From Dasyornis broadbenti (Eukaryota > Chordata > Aves > Passeriformes > Dasyornithidae): a stretch of DNA of 64,000 nt. Of the stretch, positions 28,101 to 43,100 are shown piece by piece. Position 1 is the first letter of the stretch. The number at the start of each line of letters is the position of its first letter. The translations under genes and the position numbers were made by a program. The notes under the pieces are model-generated. The model was not told where the DNA came from and searched no databases. It saw nothing but the letters and a program-made list of their open reading frames with translations. Location of the stretch: assembly GCA_013397935.1 (NCBI GenBank), contig VZRN01005002.1:682912-746911 (forward strand), in the 5' to 3' direction.

Positions 28101-31100
28101 CATACTGGCTAAGGGGCTATATCCCAGCATTGAGGCATGGGGGGGAAAGAATTGCAAAATATCTTCAGTTCAACCCATTGTTATGGTAAGGAGTTAATTT
28201 TATACTTGTTTTGTAAGTTTCTCTGAAGTATTTAGAACTATACTTTTTATGAAATTCAGTTTATTTTCATTATTTAAAAAATAGTTAATAGTAAATCTTG
28301 TATGTTATTTTATCACTGTTGAAAATATTTTTTCTCTTTTTTCCCCTTCAAACTTTTGCAGGATATTGTTGGAAGTGAAAGGGGTAAGGTCAAGGTAAGA
28401 TACTTCTCTAACCACATGAAACATACCGTATAGTGTCTGTAATGTATAAATAAGGAAATGGCTTTTTGTCCAGTGGAACGCTCAGGTGTTCCTGAGTAGG
28501 TATAGGTGGGATTTAATACACAATTGTCATCAGAATTTTCTTAGGGCATTGGCAATGTCTTGGTTCAGCAAGTGAGGCATTTTGGGGTATCAGTGATTGT
28601 TCTGAGGAGCTGGAGCCTGCAGTCCTTTTTGTAGAGGTGCAGGACCTGGAGTCTGTTGCTGAGATGAGGCTCTACAACAGAGATATTGTTATTCTTGGTG
28701 AGAGCACTACAGGATAGGTGTTGCTGTTCTTGGTACAGTTGACTTAATTAGTTTTGAACCTATTCCTTTGGTTAACAGTTTTGCTAGTAGTGGTTGCACT
28801 TGAAGGGAGTCTTGTTCACTCACAAATACTGCTGAGTTGTGCTTAAAAGTTAATGCCATCTTTGTCAATAACTTCAGGGAAGAAAGTGGCAGGGAGAACT
28901 CGTCTGTTCAGTGAGTTAATGTATTTCTACATTGGATTGCCTCCTGTGTACAAGTACTAATATCTAATTTTGACAGTGAGGCTAATGGGCAGCTTTTTTC
29001 ATCCTTCTTAATTCTGAACCTTTTCAGTTTTGTCCCTATACAAAGTTATTTTTATTTTCATTTCAGTCAAAATGGTGAGTTTAGTATCATGGAATTAAAA
29101 ACTGAGGAGACAATTCTTAGCTGTCCTGGTTTGCTACTCCTGATAAGTAGCAGGCTTCACTAGAATCTCCTGCATAGGGATAATGCATAAACTATGGGGA
29201 ACAAAAATCTCAAGGCTGCTTATTTTCAGCTGTGTGCATGAAAAATGATTTGCATCTGTATATTATGTGCCAATTAAGACCCTATCCTCAGGAAGACCTT
29301 ATCCTAAGGAAACAAAGAAGTAGTTGGCTTACAGCCAACAGACTGCGTCCATCGTCAGCATGTTCCTCTTTGGAAAACACTGTATCTGCCCACACTCCTA
29401 TCTCTATTAAGAGTGAATAAAGCTGGTAGGCATGTGATAATATGAATGACTTCTGTGTGATCATGGCTAATTACCCTCTAACCAAATTAGCAAGTTTGCT
29501 GCTTAGAATTTTTTTTTTAACAAAGGCAAAAGACGCTGGGGAACGTATCCTCTCTTATCCTTGGAGCAGAGAAGAACCAACATGAGACTGTGTCTATAGC
29601 TGTAATAGGCACATAAAGCCCATCTACCCTGGGAATATATACCATGCCTCTTGGCATGCTGTCCGAGTCCTTTGCCAGGGTTGTGCACCATTAGTGTTGT
29701 GAGAGGCAGAGAGTTTTCATTTACTGGGAAGAGTATGTGTTTTGGTGATTAAGCAGATTGATAACATAAAAGAAAACTTTTCATGGCCCTTTGAAAAATG
29801 TGTGCCTGCTCTGGTCATTCTGTGGGAATTAAAAAATCTTACCCAGCAGATAGACCAAGGAGCTATATTTGTTAGTGTTCTTTTAATTATTTTGTGTGTT
29901 ACTGAGTGATTTACAGCCAGAAGTAATTTTTGGAATTGTTACCTTGCTCTCTTGAGCAAGGATTGTAACACTGAAGAGGTAACAAAACATACATTTAATT
30001 ACGGAAGTCCAGTTGTTTTAAGTATGTTTTAATCTAATTATAGAAGTAATGGTAGAGATGTAACTGAAGGTAGAAGAATGGATTTCTTTAACTTTGTTTA
30101 TAACTTTTTAAAGGTCCAGTTATTTTCAGAGCCTGAATTCAAGGGCAACTGCCAAATATTTGAAAAAAACACAAGATATATTGATTCATTTGCTGTGAAG
30201 TCTTCAAAAATTGTAGATGGCAGGTAAGTTATATTGAATGAATACTGCAAAATCACTAAAATGGTAGAGGTTTTAGAAAAGCAACTAGCTTTCTAACACC
30301 TGAGGTTGTTTCGTATATGGGGACTTAGAGAGAACAATGCTTTGCAGTTTGCACATCAGTCTTTCAAGGCAAAACACTGTAAATGTTTCTGCATTTTACT
30401 GGCACAGATGTCTTAAGAGGAAACTTCTTCTCCTTCTTCCTGCAGCTGCATAGTGTATGACCAGGAGGAATTCTCTGGTAACCAGTATGTGTTGGAAGAA
30501 GGGATTTATCCTGATCTAACAGCAATGGGTTGTTCACCCCAAGCAGTTCTAAAATCTTTACGGATCATAAATATTGTAAGTAAAGCTATTAGAAATATTG
30601 GAAAGATAAGTACAGTGATGATTCTGACCTCCCCGTTTTTTGCAACAGTAAAAATTCTAGGGCACACATACAACAGAGGAGGGTTTGGGTTGGGGGCGTT
30701 TTTTTTTGTTTGTTTGGATTTGGGTTTTTTTTTCTGTGCAGTAGCAGTTAAATTTTTCAGCTGCAGTTAGTTAGGTTTTTTTGACTTCTTTGTTATTTTT
30801 GTAAAGGAGATGTCGTCACAGAAACAGCTTCTTGGGATCCTTGTTCTTAATAACAGCTTATAAAAGAACTTCTGTAAAGAGTCAAGAATGTGTCAGAGTC
30901 TAGTTCCCAGCAGGAGAGACCACTTAGAATGGGTTGAGAAAGTGGTAGGACAGTGTGAAGAAATATCTGTACCATGGACCTTGGTTTTGATGCATATTTA
31001 AAAAGCAGACTTAATTAAGCGACTTTGCGTTAAATACATGTAATTATAAAACACTGTTGGTATCATCAGGACAATGGAATTTGAGTTAATCACTAAATAC

Positions 31101-34100
31101 TGCATACTTCTAGATAATGTAAAGCAACACCCAGTACTATTTGGCAAAATCAGGCAGTGTTGTTATGTGTGGTGGATACAAACTAAACTATATTTACATA
31201 TTTTGCAACTCATCAGGGGCCAGGAACGAGTTTGCTCAAGCTTATAACCAATCATTATGATGGATTACTTACAGAATCAGCAAATATCTTTTAAGATCAA
31301 CGTAATTACTAGCAAAATGTGGTCAAGATTCCAGAAACTTACAGCAACATGAGGGGATGGTACTCATTTATAAAAAAACCCAGGAGTTCACTATTGAATC
31401 TCTTCTTTGAATTTGGTAACTTTATTGCACTCCACTGTAATTTTGGTAACCTGTTGATGGTGCGGTAGTCAAAGGAGAGCTAAAATGTGTCATCCTATTT
31501 CATGTCTCTGGAGAATTTTGATGCACTATGTAAACAAACTACTGCAGCGAGTACGTCTGCGCTCAGAACTCCTTGGCTGTCTAGTAGACAGATCCTATTA
31601 AAAACAATAGAATTATTTCTAGCCAAGCCTGGTGGGTGATCACCGTGAATTAAAATAGGCTCTTCTGTATGTGTCAGGAGTTCTTGGGTTTAAAATGGTT
31701 GTTTCAAGCTGGAAGGATGAGCTTACTTTTGAAAGATTTATTAGTTTTGACAGAGACTGTTACGTTAAAATATAAATGCCAGTTCTGTGCCTCTTTAAGT
31801 TCTTTACACTTGTGAAACTTGTTCTAGCCCTACATTTTATCACACTTCAGACACTAGCACGGTGCTGCATCTGTCTGCAAATCATGTGCTGCTGCTTCCT
31901 TCTTCAGAGGCTTCCTAGATGTGGAGAAGAGGAAAATGGGTTACTTTGCTCATTGGTTTATTAGCAAACCAGAATAGTAAAAATTACCATTTCGATCTAA
32001 CTGCTTACATTGCTCATTTTTCTTGATTTTCCAAAAGCTTGAACCCTATTATTTTAGCTCGTGGTTTCACTTGTCAGACTTATTTTGGGACAGTGTTTTG
32101 GCAGTGCCAATCTTAATTCCTCCCCACCATCTGCCATTTCTGTAACTTTCCTCAGGATTTTTCTGTGACATTTCTATACAAGAAGCACCTTTGCTATTTT
32201 AATGTCATGTTACTGTATTTATCTAGTTAAACTCCCCTTTACAGGGATCCTTTTGTAAGGGACCATACAAAAAGGAAATTAAAGGGATATTTTATACACT
32301 TGTAAGTAAAAGCTAAGAGGGCTTTTTTAAATAAAGGAACCTATGAAACTATATAAAGGGCTGTTTATAAGTCTAAGGTTTTTGGGGTTTTTATGCCACT
32401 ATATATTTACTTGGTTGTGCTTGCTTTGCATGCTCCACGTGGTTGTGTTGCAGATAGAAAATAGCATTTTTCCTTCTTGAATTTGACTCGTTCTTTTTCC
32501 TGAACATACTATAAAAAAACAGCTGTGAATGTGACTTATGCTTGAACAGTCATGCTGAAGTTACTTTTTAATGAACAATTCTGTGGAATAACTAAATGCA
32601 GATATACAGGGACACTAGCTTGGTACAGTGCAGTTCATGGGAAGTACTAAAAGAAAATTCAGGAGCTGACCTTGCACTTCTCACTGTGGGGAATGTTTTA
32701 TGTAACAGTGTTGCTGCTGAATCAAAAAAATGCCCAGTGTAAGGTGTGGCAGAAATTTAGAGGATTTACTTTTCTGTCTCTGTTTTCTTTGCAAGTAGAT
32801 TATTTCTAAAGCACTGCATAAGGCTGAAAGGCTGTTGCCTGAGCAGTTGCATGTCTCAGAGGGCAGCTGCCAGTCTATAAAACAGTTTAGAGTTCAGAGG
32901 CACTGGGACATCATCCCAGTGTGACTGGTCCTGTTAAGCTCTTTACTTGTGGTGATGCATGACAGTCTAACTGGTGTTGCCTTTCATGGTGGGGCTGATT
33001 ATCCTGTGATTTTGGAGTAAGGTGAAAAGGCCTCTCCTGGCATTTTCCACAGCCTAGCAGCATGGGTGCTGTGAGAAAGCACAGCTCAGCTGCTGTGGGA
33101 TAACCTGGAGTGCTGCACAGATAATGGTGACACTCATGCAACGCTGCCATCTGAGCCCTTGAACATCTAAAGGAAGATTAAAGAGGAATTTGAGCACAGT
33201 CTAGAAATTGGTAGATGGGAGGTCTTGCCTAATGAATTGACATGGAAGCATGCATATATGAGCTGCCACGCATGTATGGAGCCAGCTCTGCCTTGGAGGG
33301 CCTGTTTCCATGCCTGAGGCCAGATGGGAGTCTGTTGAGACTTTGTGTCATGTCAGGCGTTCCCCATCCAGTTGATGTGTGTGAGTGTGCTGAACACATG
33401 CCAGAAGGAAGGAGCTCTTCTGGCTGTGGCGTTGGTTTTATGCAGTCGTTGCTGGAAGATTTGTGAGAAAGGGAGTGGCAGTGTCATTTCTGTCTGAGTG
33501 TAGAGTGTAACACCAAGACACTCAGGCTTAATTGACTCTACCCTGGGGGATTTCAAACTCTACCTCCCAGCTTCCACAGGAAGGCCTTCATTAAGAGAGG
33601 TTATTTCCAGTCCACTACAGATACCTTGCCCCACAGAAAAGAGTCCAAGGTTCCTTTTCCAGAAGATATTTAAATTGGATTCAGTTATGCAGAGAGCTTC
33701 ATGTGGGCAGAATCCCTTTGACACCAGAAGTATTTTGACAGGGAGGGAGGAGAATCATCTCCCTACAGCAATTTGGAAGATTCAGATGTTACAATTTTCA
33801 CTTGTCATGAATTTTACTTCAGGAGTATGAATCTTGAAGCTTTTGTCTAGTCAGAGACTGAAGTTGCCATAACCTCCTGTAAAAGTTAAAAATTAAAGCA
33901 GTAAGTGATAAGCAGTGCTGACAAGGCTGTCATCATTTGAAGCGGTAGGAATCAATGTTATCTTACTGTCTGCTCAGCTCTTTATATGAAAATTCCCACG
34001 AGTCGGGGTTGGTGCAATGGAAGAGGGATATGGCATGGATTAATATGTATTTTAAAACATACGTAAGGTATTAAGGCACACAGAGATGTTTGTGTATAAG

Positions 34101-37100
34101 GTTTTGTGTGTTTTGTATAAGGGTTTTTAAAAATTTTTCAGGTTTAAGTAGCGACTTGAAGAGCAAAAACATTCAGAGTTTTTGATCTTGAACAATCAAG
34201 AAGAAACCTCTGAAATAAAAGGGCTATGTGAAGTACTCATGTTCACAGTCACCACCTGGAGTTCCAACATCCTATAAAAGCACTCATCTTCCTTTTGCAG
34301 GAGCTGTCTGAGCCCTGCATAGCTCTTTTTGAAAAGATGGATTTCCAAGGAAAGAAAATCGAATTCAGTACAGAAATCTTAAATCTCCAGTTCCTGGGAT
34401 ACAATCCTCGAATAGCTTCAGTTCAAGTCCTTGGTGGCATGTAAGTTTATAATCACTTTTTGATTCTTTAGAATGATGTACTTACTCAACTTTACAGGTG
34501 TAATAGAACCACAGAATGTAAAATTAGAATATCATAATGTGTGTTGTGCATTAATGTCATATCTTCTTACAGAGTATTTTCATATCGTCTCAACAATATG
34601 TTATCACTGACTCGTGTCCTCTGCTGTAAGTTGGAATTAATTTGAATAAAGCTCTAAAGGCAACTCGTGTTTTCTCTCATGCCATATTATAAAAATCAAC
34701 TTGGATAGCATCCTTAAAACCAACTGCTATGCACTTGGTTTAGGTCTCAGTCATAGAAAAATAATTTTGTTTGTGATCTGTTTCATAAGCTCAAAATGTT
34801 TTTTAATAAGTCTTCATGTTCATCCTTTAACCTCTGTTATGGACACAGAGGTACAATCAGACCATGATCTCACCTCTTTTGGTGTTAGTAATAGACCCTT
34901 TTACTTCAGGAACTGGATGAGAATCTAGCACTTATATTTGGTAGGTGTTTTTAAGCAGTTGTGTTCTCTAAATGTTCTCTTGAAGATCATGTTAAAAATA
35001 GTCTGTGATAAAGTTTAAAAGCTGTTTGGAAACATTTTTAAAACTACTATCATATATTTTAGGGTTCCAGCAGATCTGTTAATTTTCTCTGTTTTTTTTT
35101 CAGTCTTGTTAACCTCTACCTCTAAGATACTTGCTCCCAGATTTGGTGGTTTTTGTAGTTTTGGGGGTTTTTGATTTTTAACGATAGATCCATGTTACTG
35201 TTGCTTTGCATTTAAATGTGTTCTTTTGAAGAGGTGAATTTCCAAGGTGTGTGCTAGAGAGATGCTGTTGGGTAGCTTAAGACTGCCCTCAAGTGGATAG
35301 CTAATAGCCGAATCTGTAGAGCAAACCATTTTCCCCATCTGGATAAGCTAGTCAAAGGATTTCCTTAGCACACTGAACTGAACTTTGAAAGCCAGGTTGT
35401 AAGAAAAGGTAGATGCTCCATATTCTGAAGCCTCCTGAGGTTTCAGTGTCTTTCACCATAACCACAATACAGTTGATTCTCACTTTCCATAACATGAAGT
35501 CAAACATCAAGTTACTTCTTTGCCAGTAACATGGTTATCATGATTCCAGGTAATGAAATCGTGAATTTTGTGTTTTTCCAGTCCAATGAGTATTTGTGGG
35601 GTTTTTTCTGCTGGATCCCTGGAAATACAGAATATGATATGCAAATTCTGATTTCATTCTAGCAGGGTCAGCTGCTGAAATGTGTTTGAATAAAGGGTTT
35701 ACGGTTTCCTTGCCCCTGCTGCCTCCTTACTGAAGAGGGCTTCATCTTCTCTTCCTTTGCTAAGAGACCTCCATTTATAATTCTCTTAATTTCATACCTG
35801 GGGACAGATGTGTATTAGGCAGTGGAAAAGCACCAAAATTAAAAGTGAGTGTGCTTCTGGATAGAGAGGTCTGCTGACAAATCAGTCAGAGGAAGGAGGT
35901 AACATGAAAACGAGCACATTGGGTGTTCATGTACTCAAACCCCCATGGTTACTGGACAGTCCCAGCACATCAGTGTGAGAAAACTCTACAAATGGCACTG
36001 TATTACAGCCTGTTTTGAAACCCGGTCCTAATTCACTGCCTGTGCCAATAGTGGAGAATCAAAGCTGGGTTCTGACAAATTATACTCCATGTGTGATTTT
36101 AAGTGTATTTGGATGCTTGTTAGGGAATGCTAAACGAAACTTTTCTATATGCACTCTTGCTCTGTCTGTTCCCCACCCTCCTTTCAGATATTTGGAAAGA
36201 AGAGAGGTATTATGAAATAAAACCTCTATCAAAATACCCGAGAGAACTTCACCCTGTTGCAGTTTCCAGTATTTTCTTGTTCCAATCTGCATCCATAGCA
36301 GTTTTTTCCCATGTTCATCAGGCCTGTCTGAATTCAGATACACAAAACTGCTGGTTCTACACTTGCAGCAATGTAGCATATACAGCACATGTAGCATATA
36401 GATCTATGCTCCTTGAGGAGTCACAGTGCCTCCTGGAAACAGATGGAATTTAAAAGTTGGGTTCTCCCAAGAAAATGCTTTGTTTCATTCAGCTTGTAAT
36501 TTTTAAATAATAGGATTCTAAAATTTGACCTCCTGTGTACTCATCTTAATGTGGCTGATCTAAATCAGGATGTGATTTTATTATTTTTTAAGGTCTATTA
36601 CAAAGAAGGTCACTGGCTTTCCAAAGCTAAACACTACTACATTGTGGAACAGACTTCTATTAAACTCATTTATTGATTCCAAAGCAGAATTCAGCATTTA
36701 AAACATTGTCTTGTTCTTTTCTTCTCATAGATGGATCATTTATGAACACAGTAATTACAGGGGGCGTCAGATGTTATTAACACCGAATGAAATTTCAGAT
36801 TGGTATAAAGCCAGTGGCTTTTGTCAGATAGGTTCTTTAAGACCTTTACTTCAGGTGAGTGGGCTTTGACATGAGCTTATCAAGTACTAATTTATATCTT
36901 GCAATGGGGTTGGGGAGATACTATGCAGTTGAAAGCAGCATTACAACCTTGTCACAGGCATGTGACAAACTTCAGTATTGGCAACAGTGTAAAGAAATCA
37001 CTCTAGACTTTCACGTGTAATAAAAGCTGTTTGATTATGCTACATGGCTTTGCAGCTACACTGCTTAAACTGTTCATTAAGCGTGCTTTAAACCAAATTA

Positions 37101-40100
37101 CAGAAGACAGCATATAGGGATTAATTAAGAATTAATAAATAATGGCTATAAATACTATATATAAATTATTTTGTTTCATAACTAGCACCCTGACTGGTTG
37201 CTGGCCTACTGTCTGTACTATTTGTATTATTTATGGAACAACAAGAATATTGGTTAAAAAAAAAAAACAACTTCAGTTAGTAGTGATTTTGTGTTGATTT
37301 AAGAGGGACGGTCCCTCCCTGCTTATTACTTGGCAGAATAATTTGCAAATCTAATGCAAAATTTATTGTTGTTGTGCCCCTTTTATTTTGTTCTCTAAAT
37401 AAGGATCATATGATTTTGTCCAGTGGTGCAGCAGTCCTGGGAGCTTTAACATCTGAGGTTCTTGCTGAGCCATATTTTATTGGGGAAACAGCTTTTTCTA
37501 ATTCTCAGGTTACTTGTGTCTGTAACCAACTGCATTTGCTTGCTGTCATAGCTTTGTCTTTGTATAGCCTTAAGATGAATTAGGAATAATGCATTTTGAC
37601 TGCCCTGCTGAGAGCTTGTCTGAACAGAAGTGTTCATGTGAAACAGGCCACACAAGTGCACCTTTAATGAAAGCTAAGAGCATCTATACAAGGAGTTAGC
37701 AGAGAGAAGTTAGTTCTGTTCTGAATTTAAAAGTTTTAGCTTTCTACTGTGTTCTGATTTCAGTGCGTGGGAAAGCCTAAAACTCTCCATGCAGAGAGGT
37801 GAATTCTCAAAGCTTGTTTCGTCCAAGATGTTTATGGGCTTCTGAAATAAATTCTCAAATAAAAAAGTTATGTTTTCAGAAAGAAAGAGGGAGGTTTGGG
37901 GTGCACCACAGATAGTAATTGCTCTGAAGTTTACCCAGAGCAGGATGTGTTCTCTGCTGAGATTATGGTTAAAGAGTTCTTTTGTTTTCTGCAGAAACGT
38001 GTGTACTTCAGGCTTCGAAACAAGGAAACAGGAAAATTCATGTCAGTTGATGGAAACCTAGATAATCTGAATCTTCTCAGAATACAGGTTGCAGAAGATA
38101 CAGACTCAGATGATCAAATCTGGGTTTATCAGGATGGGTTCATAAGGTGTCGGGTAAGGTTTTAAGTTCAATGTTTATTTTCTCTTTTCCTGTCCAGTAG
38201 TAGGGCTTTATGAATTTAATTCCTACTGCATCATCTTCATTTATTTTATAGGCTTAATTCTGTTTCAACTATAATACAATCTTTCTGCAGGGGATTGGTT
38301 TTTTGTGGGTTTTGCTTTGTTTTAATCAACTCTAGCTTTTTCAGGTGATACAAACTAGTTCTGTGATACTTTTTTGATATAATTGAAATTTTGAGAGAAA
38401 GTATTGCAAAAGTATCAAAGCAGGGGAGATCTTTGAATGTACAGACCCTTCCTGATAATATTTTGAACTATGCATACCCTGTGGGAAATCAGTGTAATGT
38501 AGATTGGTACCCTCTTCTGTATTTAGGCAAGCCTAAAGAGAAAATCCTACTCTTTTGAGCTGTTGGGGGAGGGTGTTCCACTGGTTTTTGTTTTGTTTTG
38601 GGGTTTTTTGTTCATCCTCTGGTTATCCCTGTATTTGTCAAATCCATCCTTTTTCCTTTCCTCTGTACAAGTTTCCAAATGAAGCCCTACTTTTCTCACA
38701 GTCCATAAAACCAATCATGTGCAAATGGTCACTGAGGTGAGCAGAGGTATGCGCAGTTCATATAATGTTCAAGCATGAACAGTCTTAGGTAGGGATGCCA
38801 GCCAAAAGAAAATTAAGTTACTTTAATACTGTTAAACAGCTTGACTGCAAAGAATCATGTGAACTTTTTCTATAGGATTGTATAACTTCAAAGGAGCCAT
38901 TTATAACTATGTCATCTATGCTGGAGGGAAGAATATTACAGTTAATAAGCTAAGACATTGTTCGGACATGTTTACAGGACACATGCAGTTGTAAAAGGGA
39001 TTTATGCAGACAGCAAAATGATGCAAAGTAAGCTAAAAGCTTTAAATATCACATACAAAAGATTTCTCTTTTGATGGTGCCTCTCAAACATGTCACTGAA
39101 AGTTTTCATATTGAGACAGTGTGGTATTATATGGCTTTGGATAAATGCTCCTGGTTTTTGCCCCTGTTTTTGTATCCCATAAAGCAGTTTTTCTGTGCAC
39201 AGAAAATACACGGCTTGTGCTGTATAGCAATCAGGTAGCTTAGCACAGAGTGCAAGCTGGCAAGATTGATCTTACATAACTGAACTCTTACAGAGCTCTG
39301 CCATCATTCTGGTGAATGGTAGTAAATCTAATTTGCACAAACTAAAACTTGGTTTTTACCACATATTACAAAGAAAACTGAGCTTCTGGGTGGGTAGCTA
39401 CATGCACGTAGGCAGACATGGGTCACTGGAAGAACCTGTACCTTCCTGCAAGCTTGGGTCATTTCAGAGACTGAGTCACAGTGCTTTGAGCTGTGCCTGA
39501 GGTTTTCAAGGAAGGGCCATTTTAAGTATGTGGGATAACCAATAAGCACGGTATGGAAGTCATTCTGCTCATTTTTTCAGAAACAGATATGAATGTAGGT
39601 CTCCTCACTCTTCATGAGTTTCTTGGAGACGAGTGATGTACTGGCCTAGTGGACGTAATGTCTAAGCTCAGAGTTCTCTTAAGTCCCGCTAAAAAATGCT
39701 TCAGATGCAAATGAGACTTTCAGAACTAAATTGACTTACTCAAATTCTAGGTTATGATAGTCAGAAGGATGACTTTTCCAAGAAATAGTACTTTCAAGAA
39801 TACTTGTAAAAATAATTTAGGGCCATTTCAACAATGGCAGATCAGTGCCACAGAAGTGCATTCAGTAGTTAAAAGGTGCAGCTTATGGTGATCTACTGAA
39901 AATCAGTTTATCTAGAAAAATTAACCATTAATTAGTAATACAGCCTTGATACTCTTTTGAAGTAAGCTTGATTTTTGCAAGTTCTTTTTTTAACCAAGAA
40001 GACATTTGCAGAGTTTTGAAATCGAGTAATACAAATTAATAGGAAAAGACTGTAGAACAAAGAAGCAAATATTATTGTGATACCCTCTGAAATTCACTTG

Positions 40101-43100
40101 ATATTGTCCAGTCACGTACTTTATCTGGACAGGTTCCTGCAGAACTAGAAATGATTGAACAAAAAAAAAATAGAATGATCAGAGAAAATGGAGGGCCTCT
40201 CTGCAAGGAAGAGACAAAATAGAGAGGACATTTTAGCCTGCAAAGGATACACTTTGAGGGATGATGTACTTGAAGTCTCTGCAGACATAGCATAGACAAG
40301 ACATCCCTTAAATAATCAAGGGATGAGGAGAGCATCAAATAAAACTAGTTGCATATCAATTTTGTTTTTTTTAAATAGTAGTAGTTAAGATTTGGAACTG
40401 CTTGCCACAGAAGGCTTATGACACAAGGGTGTTCGTGTAAAAGGGTTACACTGATCTTGGTGTGTAGTGACTAATAAATTCACACACGCGACAGAAAATG
40501 AGCATTAAAGGTATCAGGATGCCTTTGGAAAAGGATGGAAAAGTCTCTGGGCTGGCAGTTGCTGAAGACTGGAGAAGATAACCAGGAATATACTCCATAC
40601 AAGAGTACAGTGTAATCTTCTACGGTATCTGCTATTGGCCACTGCTAGAGACACGTGCTAATTGTACCTTTTGATCTGATACAGCATAGTTATTTTAATG
40701 TTCCTGTGTAGTGGAGACTGTCAGCAGAAATGGGAACAGAAGAAAAATAAGGAGTCTTGAGTTTGGGGCAAAAATAGATTCCTTGAGGGAAAGTAGTTCC
40801 TAAATTCTGTTCTCACCTGATGACATCTCTCCTATTCGATTAAAAAAAAAAAAAAAAAAGAAACAGTGGACACTAGAACTAAGGCCATTTTGAATAATTG
40901 CTGTTGCCTTTCTGATGACACAGATGGCAGAGGATTGCTGCTTGACAATTGTTGGAAATCTTATAACTCCTGGCTCTAAACTTGGTCTGTCATTTGAGCG
41001 GAATGAAGACAAACAATATTGGCATATTAGTCCTGATGGCAGAATTTATAGCAAGATGAAACCCAAGCTGGTTTTAGATATCAAAGGTAAGCAAATGTTA
41101 TCTCATTACATTGGGTCTTAATTACATGGTATTTGCAGTGGGATACACACTAAACGTGCCTATAAATTAAGGATGGTGCTTTAGTTGCTTTAATCTAGAA
41201 GCAAAAAGGACCCGATCAGCTAGTTTGACCTCCTGAATTATACAGGCCCTAGGACTTCATTTCATTTTTGCTACATACCATTTAGGAACTCACAGTACTT
41301 GCTTATCTTGTATTCTCAGTGTCCACGCACTGTAGATAGCCTCAGTTAATTTTTGGGCAATGTGAATATGATTATTTAAAATGCTGAAGCAAGAACAACC
41401 TAACTTCTCATTAACTTTAATTTCTATAGAGGAAAGTTTCTTACATAGTAGTTGTAGATGCAATAGCCAAAGGATGTTAGGAAAGCAAAGGCTGGCTTGT
41501 ATACTCATGTGATTAGATGCAAAAAGCTGGGGGGGTTGTTTATTAATGGCTATGCCTTTATGGCAAGTATGAGATTCTGCCATAGCAGCCTAAGGTCTGT
41601 GAGCACTGGATATGTATTTTGGAGTTACTTTAATCATAGTAATTTGATTTGTGTGGATGCTGTTTCTAAACTTTGTTTTCAGGGCTTCACAGAAGGTCTA
41701 AAAAGCAGCAAATGGAATGATTAGCAGAATTAGCATAATCAGATGTTCTTACATAACTACTTTTTGGGGTGAGGGGAGTAAACATCTTCTATATCTGTTC
41801 TATTTATATTAAGTTTTTTTAGCTGTTTTAAAATAAATTTTTAATTGATGCTGTGACATTAATTATGTCAGTTACAACCACCACCACTACCATCTCTCAA
41901 AAAACCCAAACCAACCAGAAAAATAGTATAGTCAACGGTCAGCACTTTCAAACTAAACAGGACTGAACTCCTAGAATATCCTGAGTTGGAAGGGGCTCAC
42001 AAGGATCACCAAAGCCCAACTCGAGGCCCTGCACAGGATGCCCCAACAGTCATACCATGGGGCTGACAGCATTGTCCAAAAGCTTCTTGAACTCTGTCAG
42101 GCTTGCGGCTGTGACCACTTCCCTGGGGAGCCTGGTCCAGTGTTCAAACACCCTCTTTTGGGAAGAACCTTTTCCTAATACCCAACTAAAATTCCCTGAT
42201 GCAGCTTTCTGTCATTCCCTTGGCTCCTGTCAGTGGTAACCAGAGAAAAGATCAGTGCCTGCCCCTCTTCCCCTCACAAGGAAGCTGTAACTGCAATGGG
42301 GTCTGCCCTCAGTCTCCTCCAGGCTGAACAGACCTCAGCTGCTCCTCATACAGCTTCCCCTCAAGGCCTTTCACCATGTTTGTGGCCCTCCTTTGGATGC
42401 TCTGTAACAGCTTTTTATCCTTCTTTTATTGTGGTGCCCAAAACTGTACACAGGACTCAAGGCCAGACTGCTCACTCGAGGTGAGCACAGGGCAGAGTGG
42501 GACAATCACCCACCTCAGCTGGGAAGGACTATCAGAACTGTGAGATCAGGGTTATCTGATGTCTGCCCATAATACAACAGTGGCACAAATAGTCACAAAT
42601 TCTCTTTACTGCAATAAAAAGATATAAACTTGTCAAAAAGACTCCACTTCAAGGGAGAATTTTTAATTACAGTGACTGCATACCTTTTTCTAAAGTCCAT
42701 TCGGAGTTGCACCAAACAAGCAGAAACACTATTGCATTGCCTTTTCTACAGTTAAAAGCAATTACGTATTCTGCATTTATACTGCATTTATAACTGAAGA
42801 ACTTTACAATGGATAGGTCTGGTGGTGAAAGTATAGATGCACTCCTGGCTTTAGAAGGAAGTAAAACTGTGCAGGAAATACAAAACAGTAGATACATTTA
42901 GCTTGTATTTGAAAAAGCCTAGTAGGAACATTGCCTGTTGCTGCCAACTCTGCTGATCCATTCTGGACCACAAATTGTGCATTCAAGAATTCCTCAGCAA
43001 ACAAATGCAGTTGTTCAACTGTGCAGTTGCCAATGCCACCTTGTGGATAAACTGGCACAGCGCAAAGCCTTGTCCAGAGCACCACACTATGAAAGTAAAT

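Noticed and set aside
37870..38061. 63-codon frame overlapping exon 20
   Set aside because: Different frame from the trefoil coding frame, which is supported by homology and splice sites.
42057..42484. Open frames at 42057-42239 and 42233-42484
   Set aside because: They are antisense readings of the CR1 element at 41971-42525.
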